From: Cytophagales bacterium
GTDB lineage: Bacteria; Bacteroidota; Bacteroidia; Cytophagales; Cyclobacteriaceae
Assembly (NCBI GenBank): GCA_017303805.1
Contig: JAFLBQ010000006.1
Coordinates: 248,001 to 312,000 of the forward strand
DNA: 64,000 bases
Reading direction: 5' to 3'
Part shown: positions 25,824 through 34,988 of the stretch, piece after piece
How positions within the stretch are numbered: the stretch's first letter is position 1
How the letters are laid out: every line of letters begins with the position of its first letter
Position numbers and translations under genes: made by a program
Notes under the pieces: generated by a model
The model's database searches: none
The model's input: the letters and a program-made list of their open reading frames with translations, nothing else
Told to the model about the DNA's origin: nothing

Positions 25824-26624
25824 CTAAAACTTAAAATTTCTTTTCGATTCTCTGAATACATCATCAAATTTCGGAAGCTCGTCCATTTGGTTTTCCAGTT
25901 TCCTTTCCCAGTCTTTTTTAAAGTTCTTCTCTTTGGCCAATACTTTTTCTTCCAACTTCGTGGGATCATGCTTTTTGTTCGTGGCCTTTCGCTCAAACTC
26001 GCCACGATAGTCTTTGGGTTTAAGGCCATCGTGCTCGGTCAGGTACCAGAAATCGTAAAGATCTCTTGGTTCGGTACGCCCCATCAAGGCAGCCATTTTT
26101 TCCACCAGCACTTCCGAGAGCGAATAGCACTGTAGAAAAAAAGAGTCCGGAGGTAAGTCGGAGTAAGTGATAATCAATGGCCTCGTTTCAATTTCAAATT
26201 CCAATATTTCTCCGCGGGTGATATCGATTTTGATATCGCGGCTGTCAATATTTGCCTGAAGCGGCCCCACATAATTCACATAAAACACAAGACTACCGCT
26301 TTCATGCTCATCATGTTCTTTGAATTTCAGCGATATGTTGGCTTCCTGTTTAGCGAACGCATATATCTTTTCGAATTCCTTTAGTAATTCTTCATTGGTA
26401 ATTTTTTCATCTATAAGGGTGAAGTCAAGGTCTTCCGAAAACCGGTAGTCTTCAAAGTAAATTTTTTTCAGTACCGTGCCGCCCTTAAACACAAGGCTTT
26501 TGAAAAGTAATTCATTCTTTGAGATGCCATAGAGAATCCACGACAGAACGTAGTCCTTCTCCACCTGAGTATCCTTCAGTTTGTATTTGGCCGCGGCCGC
26601 GCTCAGTTCCTTGGGTGTTATCAT
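25824..26624 (-). CDS. abiEii: AbiEii nucleotidyltransferase toxin
   Basis: 266 residues. The DUF1814 nucleotidyltransferase core has KGGTVLKK (Gly48, Gly49) and RFSEDLDF with Asp65 and Asp67 as metal ligands. Members of this family add nucleotides to RNA (tRNA) and stop growth on phage infection. The gene begins 1 bp after the antitoxin's stop codon, which is the usual AbiE order with tight coupling. All catalytic residues that can be checked by eye are present. Confidence 0.92.
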   Translation of the reverse strand: MITPKELSAAAAKYKLKDTQVEKDYVLSWILYGISKNELLFKSLVFKGGTVLKKIYFEDYRFSEDLDFTLIDEKITNEELLKEFEKIYAFAKQEANISLKFKEHDEHESGSLVFYVNYVGPLQANIDSRDIKIDITRGEILEFEIETRPLIITYSDLPPDSFFLQCYSLSEVLVEKMAALMGRTEPRDLYDFWYLTEHDGLKPKDYRGEFERKATNKKHDPTKLEEKVLAKEKNFKKDWERKLENQMDELPKFDDVFRESKRNFKF

Positions 26625-26625
26625 G

Positions 26626-27471
26626 TCAGCTAAAAATAGGTGATAGAATATCAGAAAGCTCCATGTTTTGCCGCACGTACCAGGTGCCGTTCATCTTTCC
26701 TTTTTTCTCGTACGAGGGTTCCAGCAAAATGTAAGTGGGCGTTATCATGGCATGGAGTTTACCCGATATGGGATTGTTAATTTTAAGTAACTCCAGCAGA
26801 AATCCGAGCCGTTTGATTACCGACTGTGCTTTAAATCGTTCGCAATAATTCAGCAGCTTTTGGTAATCAATTTTTTCGCGTGACTTATGGAGTGCCTTGG
26901 CTATCTCGGTAATACCACCCGCATAGTCTGGTTTATAAAGGCAATCAATGAAAGTCTTTTCAAGGTCAGAACAGTTGGCCTTGTTGAAGCTATCCACCCA
27001 CAACTCGACTGCTCCGAAGTAATGGTTACGGTTATGGTATATGAACTGAAACTTATGTCCTTTTATTTTTATGGTTGACGGCTTGATTTGCCTGTTCACC
27101 ACGATTTGTTCCCGGAACGAAGGTTGCGTGATAAGGCTGTGTAGTTCCAGCGCACTGTAATAGCCAATATAGAACCCAACGTTCCCAACCAGATATTTGA
27201 CCACCAGGTGGATGTTAGGAAAATAGGTAGCGGGGTCTTGATCATACGGAATAATCCAATAGACTCCCTCTTTGAGTCTTAGCAAGAGACCGCGCTTAAC
27301 CATGCCGCTAAGCAGTTTTTTGGTTGCCTCCCTGCTTGAGTCCTTAAGTGCTTCAGCGGCTTCCTGAAGGGTAAATGCCGGCCGGCCAGTGTCATTAAAA
27401 TGCCGTAGGAGTAGCGAACCCTGAGTAAGCAGCGTTTTCGTTTGAATTTTTGCCGGGTTGGTATATTTCAT
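26626..27471 (-). CDS. abiEi: AbiEi antitoxin/transcriptional regulator
   Basis: 281 residues. An N-terminal winged helix at about 20-75 (GRPAFTLQEAAEALKD, MVKRGLLLRLKEGVYW) and the AbiEi body follow (YYSALELHSLITQ, DLEKTFIDCLYKPDYAGG). It represses the operon and counters AbiEii in a type IV manner in studied systems. Two copies of a repeat lie directly upstream, at 27479 and 27546, and fit operator sites. Confidence 0.92.
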   Translation of the reverse strand: MKYTNPAKIQTKTLLTQGSLLLRHFNDTGRPAFTLQEAAEALKDSSREATKKLLSGMVKRGLLLRLKEGVYWIIPYDQDPATYFPNIHLVVKYLVGNVGFYIGYYSALELHSLITQPSFREQIVVNRQIKPSTIKIKGHKFQFIYHNRNHYFGAVELWVDSFNKANCSDLEKTFIDCLYKPDYAGGITEIAKALHKSREKIDYQKLLNYCERFKAQSVIKRLGFLLELLKINNPISGKLHAMITPTYILLEPSYEKKGKMNGTWYVRQNMELSDILSPIFS

Positions 27472-27478
27472 ATCTTAA

Positions 27479-27583
27479 TAGGGACTCTCCAGGTCTTTGA
27501 ATAGATACCAAATATAACAAAAATGGTTAATATTTTATATCCATTTAGGGACTTTTCAGGTCTCTACACAGATATGACATATA
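27479..27583 (-). promoter_or_regulatory. Two direct repeats upstream of abiEi (probable operators)
   Basis: Copy 1 begins at 27479 (TAGGGACTCTCCAGGTCT), copy 2 at 27546 (TAGGGACTTTTCAGGTCT). They differ at two positions in 18 and lie 67 bp apart. Weaker similarity continues to the right (AGATA then ATATA). They sit 8-112 bp before the abiEi start. AbiEi is a known autorepressor that binds paired repeats in its promoter, so these are likely its sites. Confidence 0.6.
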
Positions 27584-27722
27584 ATTAAATCGCAAGCGGC
27601 CTTCTGTTTCGTGAAGCCTTTTTTCACGGAAAGGGAAGCGAAAAACGGTATTAAATGAATTAGGAACGCCATAACGGATTTTATTAGTCCCGATCTTCAT
27701 TGGAAAAATTTAAATTCAAGAT

Positions 27723-27956
27723 ATGAACACGATAATTATACTCGCTATCGTCTGCCTGTTCTTGTCTATCGCGATATACATCTTTGTAGGCAGGCGGAAA
27801 TTCTACCGCAGAAATCAAAGCGGCATTGAGACATTCCGGACATATTCTAGTTCAGTACTCACTCCCCTGGGTGAAAGAATTCTTAAACTCATAAGTTTAT
27901 TACTTTTCATTGCTGGCCTCTTGTTGTTGGTGGTCTGGTATTTTGCCAATCCATAA
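27723..27956 (+). CDS. Small two-TM membrane protein
   Basis: 77 residues. TM segments at about 3-21 and 55-73 flank a basic loop with VGRRKFYRRNQSGIETF. I recognise it as a small membrane protein recurrent in Bacteroidota, sometimes given unsupported transporter names. Function unknown. It starts about 250 bp from the divergent AbiE operon. Confidence 0.6.
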   Translation: MNTIIILAIVCLFLSIAIYIFVGRRKFYRRNQSGIETFRTYSSSVLTPLGERILKLISLLLFIAGLLLLVVWYFANP

Positions 27957-28050
27957 GTAGTTATTACTTCTTTGGAATCGGCTCCGGAAAAATAAACACA
28001 TCACAGAACATTTTTCCTATATTAGAATTCCAAGTAAAAACACATCCCAT

Positions 28051-28257
28051 ATGGCTAAGACTCCAAAGAATCACGGAAAGGAATGGACATCGGCAGATAA
28101 AAAGCAGTTCAATCAACTGGTAAAAGGAAATACTCCAACCGGGCTTATCGCTCATAAACTGGGACGGACTGAAAATTCCGTAAGACTGTTTGCAAGCAAT
28201 AACAACATCTCACTGAAGCCAACAAACCAATCTCCCTACAACAGGGGGAAAAAGTGA
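28051..28257 (+). CDS. Small helix-turn-helix-like protein
   Basis: 68 residues, basic. KEWTSADKKQFNQLVKGNTP, then GLIAHKLGRTENSVR, looks like a short Myb/SANT-like or homeodomain-like helical unit, with a conserved tail NQSPYNRGKK. Very similar short proteins recur in Proteobacteria and Bacteroidota as hypothetical proteins. It probably binds DNA. It lies 55 bp upstream of the helicase gene on the same strand, which may be coincidental. Confidence 0.65.
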   Translation: MAKTPKNHGKEWTSADKKQFNQLVKGNTPTGLIAHKLGRTENSVRLFASNNNISLKPTNQSPYNRGKK

Positions 28258-28311
28258 AATTGAACTAATTCATTAGCGGATAACGCCCGCGTTACTTTTT
28301 ACCGACTGTAC

Positions 28312-31293
28312 ATGTCAGCGAATAATTTTATTAAATATTGGCGGAATACTCTGGCCGATGCAGCAAGGATTGAAATTAAGTTGGAAGGCAAAGCACTCTT
28401 TCTGAAGAACTGCACAGTGGATGTGGAGTCCGGTCAGGTGGCCATTCAACAGGCGAACCAACTTATTGATCGGGAGGAGCAGCGAATTAATTACGAAAAA
28501 GGAACCGAAAACAGAGAGCATGAAGACTGGCAATCACTCGATGAAGTACAAATTCTTCTTTCCTCTTTTCTTGTCAACCCAATTCCTGAATACATCAAAA
28601 TCGTAGGTGAAGAGGGCCCCTTCTATCCTTTTTGGATTAAAGCGATATTAAACCGGCAAGGAAATCTACGTCCTGATGACGATACCTTTCCCTACATTCC
28701 TCGGGTGCACCTGGAGCCGCAGATAAATGAAAAGGTAAATTTTATTTTTTCAGATGTCGATACCATCGATAAGGTGTATGCCGATGCCTTTACAGAAAAG
28801 AGTTGGCCGGAATATTGGGATTATCTGAAATCAATTTTTAAGGAGTCCACCGGACAGCCGCTTGAAAGTTACAAGCCAGAAAATTTCCTGGTCTCGCAGG
28901 AAAACACAATAGTTATTAACAACATCATCAGGAACCCTGCTGATGGCATCATTCAATTGTACGATTTCCTACTTAAAAGCGAAAAGACTCCTCGATTATT
29001 AAACAATATCTGTAGTCCGCAGGAAGAGCCATTGAAACCACTTCTTTCAATCGAGGATTTTGAAGCCGCATCACTAAATCATTTGGGCCAAATGGGACAT
29101 GAACACCCTTTGTCGGTTTCGCAGCGAAGAAGTTTGTATCACTTCAATACATTAAAGGATGGCAGTGTACTTGCCGTGAATGGACCACCCGGAACCGGCA
29201 AAACCACACTGCTTCAAAGCATTGTTGCCAATGAAGTGGTGTTAAGCGCAATAGAGGGCGACAGACCGAGAATCATAGTAGCCTGTTCAACAAATAACCA
29301 GGCGGTAACCAACATCATCGATAGCTTTCGTAATGTAAAAGCGCGGCAAGGAATTCTCTATAAAAGATGGATACCAGAAATTACCAGTTTTGGCCTTTAT
29401 CTTCCGAGCAAATCAAAGAATATCGATCCAAAGGTCATTTACTATAAGGGACTTTTTGATGAAGGCATTCATAAGAAGATCGAGAATCATGCATTTGTTG
29501 ACGAAGCAAGGAAAGTTTATTGTCAGAATTTCTTCGAGCACACAGGTTTGGCAAGTACGGTCAATGAAATCGTTGAATACTTGCAGGATGAACTCAAGCA
29601 GCGCAATGGCAATTTGATTCATGGTGTGGAACTTTGGCGAAAGTTCAAAAGCATACCCAATCAGATCAGACTGCTTGGAGCCGACAGCAATCTTTTTGCC
29701 GATAGTAAACTTAATATTTCTGCACTTAGTGGAATTGAAGATAATCTGCTTGAGTTGGAAAAAAAGTTCAGCAGTTACCTGGATACGGAGTCAATCTGGA
29801 TAAAGCTGTTCTCCTTTTTCAGATTCGTTAAGGAGAAACGGGCTACAAGACTGAAGCAAATATTCAGAGAATGCTTGGTTGACCATGCAGCGATCAACTT
29901 TTACAGAATAGATTCTTTTCACCAATTCTTTGACCAACGACTAAGCCTGGTAAAATTAATCAGACAAATTAGCAATGCCTGGACAGATTGGAAAAAACAA
30001 CATTCAATAACAGGCGATCCACCAAATGATGACGCAGATTTTAAGAAACGGAAAAGTCATTTTTTCTACGATGAACTTGAAGTAAGCGCAAAAAACGAAA
30101 TGTTCTATTTGGCAGCGCACTACTGGGAAGGACGTTGGATACTTGAAACCGAAAAAGTACTCGCGGAGGACAGGCTTTTTAAAAACGGGCAAGCAGATTC
30201 GCTCATGAGGTTTCAACGACTCGCAATGCTTACACCGTGTTTTGTATCCACATTCTATATGGCTCCCAAGTTTTTTACATACTCAAAATTTGTAAAGAAG
30301 CTATTGACCCGGAATGTGTTTGAGGCACCACCATTGCTTGAAAGTATTGATTTGTTGATAGTCGATGAAGCCGGTCAGGTATCGCCTGAAGTCGGGGCGG
30401 CTACTTTTGCACTGGCCAAACGTGCGATCGTAGTAGGTGATACGAAACAAATAGAGCCAGTATGGAGTGTCCCTCAAAAAATAGATCATGCTAATCTTCA
30501 CCGATACGAATTGGTCTCCACAAAAGAGGATTTCGTCAAGATTGATGAATTGCAGAGTAGTGGATTTTTGGGGAGTTCGGGCAGCGTCATGATGCTGGCG
30601 CAAAAATCATCTTGTTACAGGGTGAGTTCCCGGACGGAACGCGGTCTGCTATTGACTGAGCATCGCAGGTGCTATGATGAGATTATTGAGTATTGTAACA
30701 GACTGGCATATGAAGGGCTACTGGAACCCATGAAGGGGAAGGCACGGAATGTGCTTTTCGACCCAATGAAATTTATTCCTGTGGAGGGAGAGTCATTCAA
30801 GGATGGCTCCAGCAGAACCAATAGTCTTGAGGCGATTGAAATTGCAAAATGGTTACAACTCAACAACAACAAAATAGTAAAACACTATCAAGATCGCGAA
30901 AATTCTGAAGCTTCGAAGGAAAATAGAAAAGCAAGAATTGTGACGCTTTCCGAAATAGTTGGAATTATAACTCCATTCAAGGGGCAGAAGTTGATGATTA
31001 AATCTGCACTCAAAAAGAATGGCATTGATACCAGCGGACTTACCATTGGTACAGTGCATGCCCTGCAGGGGGCTGAGCGGCCCATAATTTTGTTTTCGTC
31101 TGTTTACGGGAAGAACAACATTGGTGGGGGTTATTTCTTTGACAGGGGTGTAAACATGCTTAATGTTGCCGTATCGCGGGCAAAAGAGAATTTCATCGTC
31201 TTTGGATGTCCGGAAGTCTTTCAGGGTAGCAATGGCACCCCGTCATCGTTATTGTATAAGCATATTGAAAGGGTGGAAAATATTTTTGTCTAG
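28312..31293 (+). CDS. SF1 (UPF1-like) helicase
   Basis: 993 residues. Walker A GPPGTGKTT at about 291-299, Walker B VDEAGQ at about 684-689 followed by VVGDTKQIEPVW, then GTVHALQGAERPIILFSSVYG and VAVSRAK at about 952-958. About 390 residues separate motifs I and II, a large helical insertion. The N-terminal 280 residues are unrecognised. This architecture is frequent in phage-defence loci. The gene is followed 26 bp later by an EVE/PUA-like gene on the same strand. No nuclease domain is visible, so cleavage activity, if any, must come from a partner or the unknown N-terminus. Confidence 0.85.
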   Translation: MSANNFIKYWRNTLADAARIEIKLEGKALFLKNCTVDVESGQVAIQQANQLIDREEQRINYEKGTENREHEDWQSLDEVQILLSSFLVNPIPEYIKIVGEEGPFYPFWIKAILNRQGNLRPDDDTFPYIPRVHLEPQINEKVNFIFSDVDTIDKVYADAFTEKSWPEYWDYLKSIFKESTGQPLESYKPENFLVSQENTIVINNIIRNPADGIIQLYDFLLKSEKTPRLLNNICSPQEEPLKPLLSIEDFEAASLNHLGQMGHEHPLSVSQRRSLYHFNTLKDGSVLAVNGPPGTGKTTLLQSIVANEVVLSAIEGDRPRIIVACSTNNQAVTNIIDSFRNVKARQGILYKRWIPEITSFGLYLPSKSKNIDPKVIYYKGLFDEGIHKKIENHAFVDEARKVYCQNFFEHTGLASTVNEIVEYLQDELKQRNGNLIHGVELWRKFKSIPNQIRLLGADSNLFADSKLNISALSGIEDNLLELEKKFSSYLDTESIWIKLFSFFRFVKEKRATRLKQIFRECLVDHAAINFYRIDSFHQFFDQRLSLVKLIRQISNAWTDWKKQHSITGDPPNDDADFKKRKSHFFYDELEVSAKNEMFYLAAHYWEGRWILETEKVLAEDRLFKNGQADSLMRFQRLAMLTPCFVSTFYMAPKFFTYSKFVKKLLTRNVFEAPPLLESIDLLIVDEAGQVSPEVGAATFALAKRAIVVGDTKQIEPVWSVPQKIDHANLHRYELVSTKEDFVKIDELQSSGFLGSSGSVMMLAQKSSCYRVSSRTERGLLLTEHRRCYDEIIEYCNRLAYEGLLEPMKGKARNVLFDPMKFIPVEGESFKDGSSRTNSLEAIEIAKWLQLNNNKIVKHYQDRENSEASKENRKARIVTLSEIVGIITPFKGQKLMIKSALKKNGIDTSGLTIGTVHALQGAERPIILFSSVYGKNNIGGGYFFDRGVNMLNVAVSRAKENFIVFGCPEVFQGSNGTPSSLLYKHIERVENIFV

Positions 31294-31319
31294 CGGCAGG
31301 ACACTAACTATGAACAACT

Positions 31320-31751
31320 ATGGCTATCTATGGAGCAGGATCCAATTGGAGTGGCGATGAGATGAAAGAAAGTTTTTTTGAGGAAGGGAAATTTATCATT
31401 GGGTGGAACGATGCAAGCGCGAAAGATCTATATGAAGCGGTTTCATTACTTAAAGTTGGTGATATACTGTATCTGAAGGCAAACCAACCCGGCTCACGAA
31501 CCATTCGGGTTAAGGGCGTGGGCGTTGTTGAAAAAAGCTTCATACAATCATTAATCGATGAGGGGCTCTCGCACGAGGTTATTTCTAATTGGAGCAACTT
31601 CTACATTCGGATAAAGTGGGTTGTGCGAGACGAATTTTTTATTGAAATTCCTGAAGACGAGGGTAAACTCACCAATATCCGGGCGGCTACTTTCTACGAA
31701 GAAAATCTTCCATTTGTCCAGACAAGAATTCTTGAGAAATTGTTCAGCTAA
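31320..31751 (+). CDS. EVE/PUA-like small protein paired with SF1 helicase
   Basis: 143 residues. MAIYGAGSNW, then FIIGWNDASAKDLYEAVSLLKVGDILYLK and TIRVKGVGVVEKS, then IRIKWV fits a beta-barrel of the EVE/YTH/PUA type, with conserved tryptophans that could form a base cage. Such domains read modified bases and are common in defence operons next to helicases or McrB-like ATPases. The start at 31320 was chosen because the frame from 31311 leads elsewhere. The fold is a motif reading, not proven. Confidence 0.6.
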   Translation: MAIYGAGSNWSGDEMKESFFEEGKFIIGWNDASAKDLYEAVSLLKVGDILYLKANQPGSRTIRVKGVGVVEKSFIQSLIDEGLSHEVISNWSNFYIRIKWVVRDEFFIEIPEDEGKLTNIRAATFYEENLPFVQTRILEKLFS

Positions 31752-31996
31752 TTTTTTGCAATCCGGTTCAGCATAGCATTCCTATCCACAAAGATCGTTT
31801 TTAAGCATTGATTTTTTTGCGGTGAAAATATCTCTGAATTTTTTGAAATAAATTCGAATGCGGACTATGTGTTGATCTCGGCACTGTCACTTTGTAATTG
31901 TTATAACCCATAGCAAACATCAGGGCCGGATACTTCGGAGGCATCCGATAGAAATTTCTTCATACGTTTAGGTTAAGGAAATAGTCCGGTTCCTGT

Positions 31997-32329
31997 TTGT
32001 TCCGTATGGCTACATTAAAACGCCTTTTTACTAACATGATAGATCACGAAAAGCTGCCTAAACTAATCGAACGGATGCAGCAACTTGCTACTTATCTAAA
32101 TGATCGAAATGATTTAGTCACTCACCAGCAGGTGAACCAGTTCTTTTATATGCAAAAAACAGAAGAGTTGAAAATGCTTCTGAAACAGTTCGAAGAAACA
32201 AAGCAAATTCTTGAGTCACTGACGAGCCGGATCGATGAACATTACGCCTTGTGTTTTGTGCAATGGCGTAAGGACGTTCGCTGGATAAATTCGCACCAGA
32301 GTTGTGAACGGAAAAAGTCAATCCTTTAG
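31997..32329 (+). CDS. Hypothetical helical protein
   Basis: 110 residues from 31997, or 107 from the ATG at 32006 (MATLKRLFTN). Mostly helical and charged, with a coiled-coil-like part at about 50-85 (KTEELKMLLKQFEETKQILESL). No family recognised. It converges with the minus-strand gene at 32337, 7 bp apart. It may be a genuine small gene or a chance frame. Confidence 0.4.
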   Translation: MFRMATLKRLFTNMIDHEKLPKLIERMQQLATYLNDRNDLVTHQQVNQFFYMQKTEELKMLLKQFEETKQILESLTSRIDEHYALCFVQWRKDVRWINSHQSCERKKSIL

Positions 32330-32336
32330 AAACATG

Positions 32337-33512
32337 TTAAGCCCTGTCAATATATTGGATCATGGAAACCAGCATGTTTCTCACAGACTCCTTTGTACCG
32401 GCTTCAACGCTGTAAAATTTTGACCTAAAGCTTCCATAAGAAATGGTTTCGGAACGTTTTGTTGTTACGTATTTCACAAGAAAGTGAAGCACTTGGCTTA
32501 AATTGTTGTTGATTATAAATTTTGTTTCCATGAAAATCCTGAGCAGGTAAGCCAGTTGTGAAACGGACGCCTCAAACTTGAGTTTGAAGCCTGGCAGAAA
32601 CGAGTCTGGCGATCTGTCGGATGAACTATTACTCAGTTGTTGCAGTCTTTCCTGGTAATCAATTTCTTCTGCAATGTAAATGTTCAGTTGATCCTTCAGA
32701 GGACTGCCGTTCTGGTTATACCGTATTCCCGGTTTCACTTGCGATTGATTGATCTTCTTTAAAACAAAAGACAACGTCTCGATCTTTTCAGCCCGCGTTT
32801 CCGATCGATCGAGAAGAGAGGAAATGTAGTGAGCATGATACGTGAGCACCTTCACGGAGTTGTAATTCAGGTAGTACATAATTTGGCGAAGTTCATCGTC
32901 CCAATCCTGCACTTCACTTTCTTTTTCAATTAACCGGAATAATTCTTTTTGCACTTCCTTCGCGTACATTACTTTCCGATATGTAATTCCCTGATCCAGT
33001 TTGCTGTCAACAACTTTTTTAAGTATGTGCAGCAAGAGGTCAATCAAGCGTTGGTCTGTTTGCTTTGCACTAAACGCTTTTTGAATCTTTCTGATATTGG
33101 CTCTTGCATCCTTTCGGGCCATATCGATGTAACTCTCAGGTGCCTTGGCATCCTGATCAAAATATTTCGCAAAGTGCCGCTCAATGAACACGAGGAGTCC
33201 TTCGAATCCTGCATAGAACACTTCATAGAATTTTTTACGTTTCTGATCTGCTGGACTTTCGGTGTGGATGAACAATGCAGCTTTATCCATTAACCTGATC
33301 AGCGCTTGTTGGTGGTATTGGATGTAGCGCTCCAGATGACGCTCATCTTCGAAGCTGAACACCTCGTGCACGAATGTTTGCTTTATTCTTTCTATCTCGC
33401 TTCCAACTGTTTCTTTTAGGGCAGAATGTTGCTTTTCATCAAGGATTATTTGATCTCCTGATGAAATGAGTTTTTCCAACTCCTGCAATTCATATCTGAC
33501 ACTTGGGTGCAT
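32337..33512 (-). CDS. Hypothetical protein of Bacteroidota mobile DNA (RteC-like C-terminus?)
   Basis: 391 residues, almost wholly helical. The last 90 residues (FEASVSQLAYLLRIFMETKFI, then ISYGSFRSKFYSVEAGTKESVRNMLVSMI) form a conserved-looking domain similar in layout to the C-terminal part of RteC proteins. It lies 77 bp downstream of the reduced FecR gene on the same strand and may be its regulon or operon. I cannot assign a function. Confidence 0.65.
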   Translation of the reverse strand: MHPSVRYELQELEKLISSGDQIILDEKQHSALKETVGSEIERIKQTFVHEVFSFEDERHLERYIQYHQQALIRLMDKAALFIHTESPADQKRKKFYEVFYAGFEGLLVFIERHFAKYFDQDAKAPESYIDMARKDARANIRKIQKAFSAKQTDQRLIDLLLHILKKVVDSKLDQGITYRKVMYAKEVQKELFRLIEKESEVQDWDDELRQIMYYLNYNSVKVLTYHAHYISSLLDRSETRAEKIETLSFVLKKINQSQVKPGIRYNQNGSPLKDQLNIYIAEEIDYQERLQQLSNSSSDRSPDSFLPGFKLKFEASVSQLAYLLRIFMETKFIINNNLSQVLHFLVKYVTTKRSETISYGSFRSKFYSVEAGTKESVRNMLVSMIQYIDRA

Positions 33513-33589
33513 GGCCTGTAAGACCGGTTATATGAGCCGGTATTTTCAATCATATCGATACTTAATATCCTTTGCGTTAATCTAGTCCT

Positions 33590-34147
33590 TCATAAACTTG
33601 AGCACCCGTTTCCAACTAAGCTGTATTTGCGTTTGCTTTGGGAGACAAACGCGACATCCAGTGAGTGTTCGATTGATTGTAATGCTGCTTGTTTGTCCTT
33701 AATTTTATAAAGTGTCGCAGTAAAATGACATTTTAATAACTGCGGGTTATTCACCTCGATCTGAATTTGATATTCATTCTCAAGCATCTTAATTACTTCG
33801 TTCATTCCGGTATCATTAAATTGAATTCCATCCGGATTTTTAAACCACGTTTGCCTGATAAGCAGAATGAGAATTACCGCAAGAGTGACAACGATGCAAG
33901 CGTAAAGGATAGAGCGAATTTGCTTTTTCCTTCGGGATCGCTGTTGAATTCGTTGCCGGATTTTCTCAAAACCAGTTTCATCTTGCTCAGTATCGGAGGG
34001 TAAAGGCGAATTTTCCCAGAGTAATTTGATATCCTCGAACTCTTCCTGGTTGGCTTCGCTTTTAGTGACCCATTCATCCAATTCTTGTTTTTCGTCCAGG
34101 CTGGCTTCTCCGGACAAGACTTTGTAAATAAGCGATACTCTGTCCAT
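33590..34147 (-). CDS. Reduced FecR-like anti-sigma factor lacking the FecR domain
   Basis: 185 residues, against about 320 for normal family members. The N-terminal anti-sigma part is present (YKVLSGEASLDEKQELDEWV), one TM lies at about 79-98, and a C-terminal DUF4974/STN-like domain at about 108-181 (IKMLENEYQIQIEV, KDKQAALQSIEHSLDVAF). The 100-residue periplasmic FecR beta domain between TM and DUF4974 is missing. Because the frame is clean and both ends fit, this looks like a stable short form, not decay. The ECF gene lies 66 bp upstream. No SusC follows. Confidence 0.8.
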   Translation of the reverse strand: MDRVSLIYKVLSGEASLDEKQELDEWVTKSEANQEEFEDIKLLWENSPLPSDTEQDETGFEKIRQRIQQRSRRKKQIRSILYACIVVTLAVILILLIRQTWFKNPDGIQFNDTGMNEVIKMLENEYQIQIEVNNPQLLKCHFTATLYKIKDKQAALQSIEHSLDVAFVSQSKRKYSLVGNGCSSL

Positions 34148-34213
34148 AATGGTGGCTTTCTATATTATACTCAGAGATAGAACCCAATTTCCTATGTTCA
34201 GGTTGAAATATTT

Positions 34214-34774
34214 TCAAGGTTTAGCCTGTAAGCGCCTGCGGAGGCGTTTTTTAGCGCTCGTCAGGCTCCTTTCTACTGCCTTTACACCCACACCCAGTCG
34301 GACGGAGATTTCGTCATTGTCCAGTTCGTCTTCAATTTTCATCATCAAGCATTCGCGCTCTCTCTTGGGGAAACGTGCTATTATGCCGAGGATTTCCTGG
34401 GTCACCTCAATCTGGATGATCTTTGATTCTATGGAGTCTTGCGCTAGGTCATATGTATGGCCGTTTATAAATCTTATTTTCTTTTTACTGAGATGTACAT
34501 TTTCATTGTAATAGGTTATGGATTTGTTTCTCACAATTCTTACCAGATAATGCTGAATGGATCGGTCATGATAGTTGCCCAGTTCTTTGGCATTTTGCCA
34601 GACATAAGCGAAAGTCTCCTGCACAATATCTTTCGATGCCTCCTTATCATGGGTTAGATTAAATGCAATTCGTACAAGGCTGTTGTAATATTGATCGCAC
34701 AAAATCCTAACGGCTCTCTTGGGATATGAAAGCAGTAATTTTCGAATCTCATGATTATTAACATGATCAGGCAT
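34214..34774 (-). CDS. ECF sigma factor (orphan, no SusC)
   Basis: 186 residues. Region 2: FNLTHDKEASKDIVQETFAYVWQNA; region 4: FPKRERECLMMKIEDELDNDEISVRLGVGVKAVERSL. It belongs to the Bacteroidota ECF type linked to FecR. Downstream come the short FecR gene and a 391-residue unknown gene, with no TonB receptor. Its target is therefore not the usual nutrient uptake pair, at least not locally. Confidence 0.9.
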   Translation of the reverse strand: MPDHVNNHEIRKLLLSYPKRAVRILCDQYYNSLVRIAFNLTHDKEASKDIVQETFAYVWQNAKELGNYHDRSIQHYLVRIVRNKSITYYNENVHLSKKKIRFINGHTYDLAQDSIESKIIQIEVTQEILGIIARFPKRERECLMMKIEDELDNDEISVRLGVGVKAVERSLTSAKKRLRRRLQAKP

Positions 34775-34956
34775 TGTGCAAATGATTTCTCATAGATGAT
34801 TTTTGGCCAATAGCAGTAACCACAGAGCAACCGTTGGTACTTGACCACCTCGTTAATCCAGTAAAAAAGATAGTGCTATTAAAATTATCTAAACAGCCTC
34901 CCTTAATTTAGGGGTTGCCACGTTAAAAATGAAACTTTTTTTGCCCTCCATACCTG

Positions 34957-34980
34957 AATAAAAAGGGGGCCAGCCCCCTT
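34957..34980 (-). terminator. Rho-independent terminator after the 119-aa gene
   Basis: On the minus strand an 8-bp stem, AAGGGGGC (arm at 34973-34980) and GCCCCCTT (arm at 34963-34970), with a 2-nt loop is followed by TTTTTATT. It lies 8 bp past the stop codon of the gene at 34989. Confidence 0.75.
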
Positions 34981-34988
34981 CGCTTGCA

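Noticed and set aside
25644..26135. 163-codon plus-strand frame over the end of the AbiEii gene
   Set aside because: Opposite strand of AbiEii and the HNH gene start, rich in Phe/Leu as antisense frames are; no motif.
27608..27645. Imperfect hairpin (TTTCGTGAA...TTCACGGAAA) near abiE
   Set aside because: One base off a perfect stem and no T-run or nearby gene end that it would serve; not enough to call a terminator.
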